Positions 5,648 through 8,268 of a DNA stretch of 8,268 nucleotides are shown here, piece by piece (position 1 is the stretch's first letter; every line of letters starts with the position of its first letter). The stretch covers positions 1 through 8,268 of the forward strand of contig JAGOBX010000140.1 in the NCBI GenBank assembly GCA_017999075.1. The letters are read 5' to 3'. Source of the DNA: Candidatus Babelota bacterium (lineage in GTDB: Bacteria; JAGOBX01). The notes beneath the pieces were generated by a model, which worked only from the letters and a program-made list of their open reading frames with translations, was not told the DNA's origin and did no database searches. Both the position numbers and the translations under genes were made by a program.

Positions 5648-7756
5648 TTAATATGGGGTAGCCGGAATATCAGGAAAATTTTTAATAAATATCAAACCAT
5701 TTTTATCGCTTAAAATTTTCCAGCCGTTATTTTCTTTAATAAGCTCAAAAGAAGCATTAACTGTAATATCCTGATTTCTTTCTATATCGTCAAACTTAAA
5801 TTTTCTTTTAAAAACAAAATCAACCTGCGCCCTCGAAGAATTCATAATATTAATTTTTTCATTCTGATAAACGCATGTCATAGTAACAGTTTTATCAAAA
5901 ACTTTTTTTATGCTTGTCTGCACATCCGTATAGTCTAAATAACCTTCATTACTTCCTGAAAATGACGAAGCAAGACAGTCAATAAACAAATCTTTATCAT
6001 TAGTCAAATAAGATTTACATAAATCCGAAAGTAAATCTTTCACCATATCCTGTTGGGTTTTATTTATAAAAGTAAGTTTTTCCAGAGGATAAAAATAGTC
6101 TTCTTCAAAAGTGCGGCCGTCATCCGATACAGCGATAATCTTAAATTTATATACAGAATTATCCTGAGGTTTAAACGAATATTTGAATTGATAAGGCTGC
6201 TGTTGTTTAATGAAAGTTATATTATTAAAACTGCCTCCGTCATCATAAGATATTGTAAAAGATTTCAATGCATTAGAACCGGTTAAATTTCCAGTAATAG
6301 AAATCATATCATTTTCTAAATCTTCTTTTGTGAAACTGGATTCTTTTTCAAATATTTCGACTGATTTATTATTTAATCTTATGTCCGAAATTATAATTTC
6401 AACAGGTTCTGCGGCAGTAGTTTCAGGTATATCAGAAGAAATAATTTCAGAAGTATCAGAAATATTTCTTTCCGCAGCTGAAGTATCAGAAATTACTGAT
6501 GTATCTTCAATAATTTGTTCTGAATCAGAGGCGGCAGCAGCAGGTTCAGCAAGGTTTATCGTAAATGAAGAAAATGTATTGGCATCATTAATAGAAATAA
6601 TTTCATTATCTGTATTAAATGCAGCTACAAACCACGAATATTGAATTTTATTTTTCAACGGTTCCACAGAATCATTTTCAGCAAATTGATATTTATTTTC
6701 GCTTATATTTTTTATCATTATTATATTGTTCTCAGAAATAGGAGTTTTCGACAAATAAAATTGATAATAATCCACGCCTTGAATTGGATCCCATAAAAAT
6801 AAAGGGATTAAATTAGTAATACTGGAATTGTTCGCAGGTTCAATCCTTTGAATATATTTTTTTTCAGGTTTAAGTATTACTCCGGTATAAGGCGGCTGAG
6901 TTAATGATGGAAAATAATAGTCCACATTTTCATCAACGACATATTCAATTTCTTCTTTAATCACAATTTTAGGTTCTTGAGTAGTCTGCGCCGGTTCCAA
7001 AGAAGGCGTTGAAGTTAAAACAGGCTGCTGCTGAACAGAAACAGGCGTTCTTATTTCATTTTCCTGTTCCTGCGAAGGTTCTTGCTGTGCATTTTGATTC
7101 TGAGTTTCCTGTTCTTTAATTGCAGCAGGCACATTCTGAACAGGAGCAGAAACAGGTTCACTAACATTCTGTACAGTATCTGCGCCAAATGATATTTCTA
7201 TATCTGTAAAAGAATTGCTTATTACTTCATCAAGAAAAATTATTTCTTCAATTTCCTGAACTGTCTGCTTTACATCCTGTTGCTGCTGTTCAGTTTGCTG
7301 AGGCAGTACAACAGGCGCAGACTGCTGAGGTTCATTCTGCTGCGATGATGAAGATTCAGATATCTGCGGTTTCGGTTCTTCAGCAGATTTTACAGGTTCA
7401 TAAGCAGCAGAACTTTTCTCATCTGCGGTTTTTTCTTGAGTCTGAACAGTATCCGCTGCTGAACTAATATTAACTTCATACGAACTGCTTACTGTTTCTT
7501 CAACCCATATTATTTCTTCAGTTATTCCCAAATCCAAAGAACCACTATCCTGAATATTTTGCTGATGAACTTCTATTTTCTGTTCTAATTTATCACCTTG
7601 ACTTATTTCTACAGCATTGTCTTCTCTTAATAATTCAGGTCCTCTAAAAAAATTATTGAACCCTTCAGGATATTCATAAACCTTCGCTATTAATAAATTT
7701 TGCGCACATATTATTATAATAATCAAAATAAACAATGACCCGTATCGTAAATTCAT
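5648..7756 (-). CDS. Exported modular protein with Gln/Pro-rich linkers, FnIII-like, Ig-like and NTF2-like domains
   Basis: Not recognised as a named protein; 702 residues. It starts at ATG with a long hydrophobic signal sequence (residues 5-24, probable cleavage after 'LLIA'), so it is exported. Residues ~45-270 are low-complexity and rich in Gln, Glu, Pro and Ser. They contain two diverged copies of a 26-27 residue motif (80-105 and 170-196) and a shorter third copy (268-282). Residues ~303-400 resemble a fibronectin type III-like domain: 'IEPANNSSI', 'PLFLWDPIQGVDYYQFYLS', 'YSWFVAAFN'. A Ser/Thr/Asp/Glu-rich linker (405-450) repeats 'DTS'. Residues ~451-556 look like an Ig-type beta domain with 'ISYDDGGSF' and 'YKFKIIAVSDDGRTF'. 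Residues ~566-690 have an NTF2/SnoaL-like layout: helices, then strands, ending 'NGWKILSD'. It lies 29 bases after the FecR-domain gene and 20 before the barrel gene. The linkers suggest an extended periplasmic protein. Domain calls are from pattern only. Confidence 0.7.
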   Translation of the reverse strand: MNLRYGSLFILIIIIICAQNLLIAKVYEYPEGFNNFFRGPELLREDNAVEISQGDKLEQKIEVHQQNIQDSGSLDLGITEEIIWVEETVSSSYEVNISSAADTVQTQEKTADEKSSAAYEPVKSAEEPKPQISESSSSQQNEPQQSAPVVLPQQTEQQQQDVKQTVQEIEEIIFLDEVISNSFTDIEISFGADTVQNVSEPVSAPVQNVPAAIKEQETQNQNAQQEPSQEQENEIRTPVSVQQQPVLTSTPSLEPAQTTQEPKIVIKEEIEYVVDENVDYYFPSLTQPPYTGVILKPEKKYIQRIEPANNSSITNLIPLFLWDPIQGVDYYQFYLSKTPISENNIIMIKNISENKYQFAENDSVEPLKNKIQYSWFVAAFNTDNEIISINDANTFSSFTINLAEPAAAASDSEQIIEDTSVISDTSAAERNISDTSEIISSDIPETTAAEPVEIIISDIRLNNKSVEIFEKESSFTKEDLENDMISITGNLTGSNALKSFTISYDDGGSFNNITFIKQQQPYQFKYSFKPQDNSVYKFKIIAVSDDGRTFEEDYFYPLEKLTFINKTQQDMVKDLLSDLCKSYLTNDKDLFIDCLASSFSGSNEGYLDYTDVQTSIKKVFDKTVTMTCVYQNEKINIMNSSRAQVDFVFKRKFKFDDIERNQDITVNASFELIKENNGWKILSDKNGLIFIKNFPDIPATPY
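6911..6955 (-). repeat. Third, short copy of the EEI motif in the modular protein
   Basis: Residues 268-282 read 'EEIEYVVDENVDYYF', matching the start of the two longer copies (EEI, aromatic residue, hydrophobic, acidic pair). The later part of the unit is missing. It sits just before the FnIII-like domain. Confidence 0.45.
7169..7249 (-). repeat. Second copy of a 26-27 residue protein repeat
   Basis: Residues 170-196 of the modular protein start 'EEIIFLDEVISNSF' and end 'GADTVQ'. They align over the whole length with the copy at 7442-7519, with mostly conservative changes (Trp/Phe, Val/Leu, Glu/Asp, Tyr/Phe) and one extra residue. The copies are 64 residues apart, divided by Gln-rich linker. 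Confidence 0.7.
7442..7519 (-). repeat. First copy of a 26-27 residue protein repeat
   Basis: Residues 80-105 of the modular protein start 'EEIIWVEETVSSSY' and end 'AADTVQ'. This ordered-looking, hydrophobic/acidic motif stands out from the flanking Gln/Ser/Pro-rich linker and recurs at 7169-7249 and, shortened, at 6911-6955. Confidence 0.7.
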
Positions 7757-7785
7757 ATTTTAATCAGATTACCCTAATTTCCGAT

Positions 7786-8268
7786 TTATTTTTTTACAAT
7801 TTTATACCTGTGAGTATATTTCCCCGGTTTTGTAAAAGTATACTTTGCAGAATATGTTTTCACATCTTCAATATTTTTTCCGCCTGAAACAAAACTCATC
7901 TGAACAGTTTCAACAATTTCATTTTCTTCGTTTAGTAATATCAAATTTATTGAAAACTTATCCTGTAAAATATTCTTGATTTTTACAGTATATTCGACAA
8001 CTTTTTTCCCATTTTCTTCGGAAACCAATGCGCTGTTTTGTTCAACAACTTCAGGGCTAAGCGGAATCTGAACTTTTTTAAATATCACCTGTTCCTGCTG
8101 CTGCAATTTCTGCAAATCCTGAGCAGGTATCTGAACAGGAGCCGACGGAGGAGTATTTTGTTTTACTGAAGCGCGTTTGCCTGCGCCTACAGAAATTTTC
8201 TGATCAGGAAATTCAGGATTAAAAACTTCCACTTGCCCGTCTAAAACAGATATTTGTGCTTCTTCTCC
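7786..8268 (-). CDS. FecR-domain protein, C-terminal part (N-terminus beyond right edge)
   Basis: The frame is open through base 8268, so the start is outside; a GTG at 8232 is internal. The visible 160 residues begin 'GEEAQISVLDGQVEVF' and continue to 'ISVGAGKRASV', the usual ending of a FecR domain (a VL-x-G-x-VEV strand, then an 'AG' turn and a V strand). This is followed by a Pro/Gln-rich linker ('TPPSAPVQIPAQDL', 'LQQQEQ') and a C-terminal beta-rich domain of about 75 residues with 'VEYTVKIKN', 'FSINLILLNEENEIVE' and 'AKYTFTKPGKYTHRYKIVKK'. FecR domains occur in anti-sigma regulators and also in many exported, apparently structural or sensory proteins; which applies here cannot be decided without the N-terminus. 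It ends with TAA, 29 bases before the modular protein gene, and its Gln/Pro-rich linker resembles that protein's, suggesting the two work in the same compartment. Confidence 0.75.
   Translation of the reverse strand, partial: GEEAQISVLDGQVEVFNPEFPDQKISVGAGKRASVKQNTPPSAPVQIPAQDLQKLQQQEQVIFKKVQIPLSPEVVEQNSALVSEENGKKVVEYTVKIKNILQDKFSINLILLNEENEIVETVQMSFVSGGKNIEDVKTYSAKYTFTKPGKYTHRYKIVKK

Noticed and set aside
6053-6286. 77-codon open frame on the + strand opposite the modular protein gene
   Set aside because: Antisense shadow of a gene with a signal peptide and clear domains; no ribosome site or recognisable product.
6330-6644. 104-codon Ser/Glu/Ile/Ala-rich open frame on the + strand
   Set aside because: It is the antisense of the Ser/Thr/Asp/Glu-rich linker and neighbouring sequence; its composition follows from the reverse complement of that linker.
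7021-7345. DNA-level tandem repeat in the CTG/TTC-rich stretch
   Set aside because: The codon-level repetition reflects Gln/Glu-rich coding; units vary and no fixed period could be followed.
7691-7756. Possible lipoprotein signal around Cys17 of the modular protein
   Set aside because: The residues before the Cys are all Ile, without the small residue a lipobox needs, and a better signal peptidase I site follows at 'LLIA'.

Overview
This is an AT-rich window, roughly 30% G+C by eye, from a diderm (outer-membrane) bacterium. Every gene but one appears to act in the cell envelope. The outer-membrane side is shown by an Omp85-type beta-barrel at the left edge, a second predicted beta-barrel protein with a C-terminal aromatic residue, and two cleavable signal peptides. 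The remaining gene is a flavodoxin/ferredoxin fusion of the EFR1 type, which suggests an anaerobic or fermentative lifestyle. The sequence alone does not fix the phylum. AT-rich diderm anaerobes such as Elusimicrobiota/Endomicrobia or Spirochaetes would fit, but this is a guess.

Layout: (1) bases 1-1173, + strand, hold the C-terminal part of an Omp85-superfamily protein, most like the POTRA plus barrel end of a patatin-like phospholipase (type Vd autotransporter/PlpD class). Its reading frame is open to the left edge. (2) Bases 1174-1316 are intergenic and hold a candidate promoter, two inverted repeats that could be a repressor site, and a clear Shine-Dalgarno sequence. (3) Bases 1317-2081, + strand, encode an EFR1-type flavodoxin-ferredoxin. 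(4) A 55-base convergent gap follows, without an obvious hairpin terminator. (5) Bases 2137-8268, - strand, carry four tightly packed genes in one orientation, with gaps of 29, 20 and 5 bases. In transcription order (right to left) they are: a FecR-domain protein (N-terminus outside the window); a secreted multidomain protein with Gln/Pro/Ser-rich linkers, a three-copy motif, an FnIII-like domain, an Ig-like segment and an NTF2-like C-terminus; a large secreted protein with a helical and LptE-like N-terminal half and a predicted outer-membrane barrel; and a multi-pass membrane protein of the flippase-like/lysylphosphatidylglycerol synthase TM family.

The four-gene block is the most interesting part. 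It reads as one transcription unit that joins a FecR-type domain, an exported modular linker protein, an outer-membrane barrel and an inner-membrane lipid-handling protein. No well-known envelope system with this exact composition is recognised. Its function is not determined by the sequence; a role in envelope assembly, export or trans-envelope sensing is inference. No tRNA, rRNA, CRISPR array, insertion sequence or attachment site was seen. There is no gene-free stretch longer than 300 bases.
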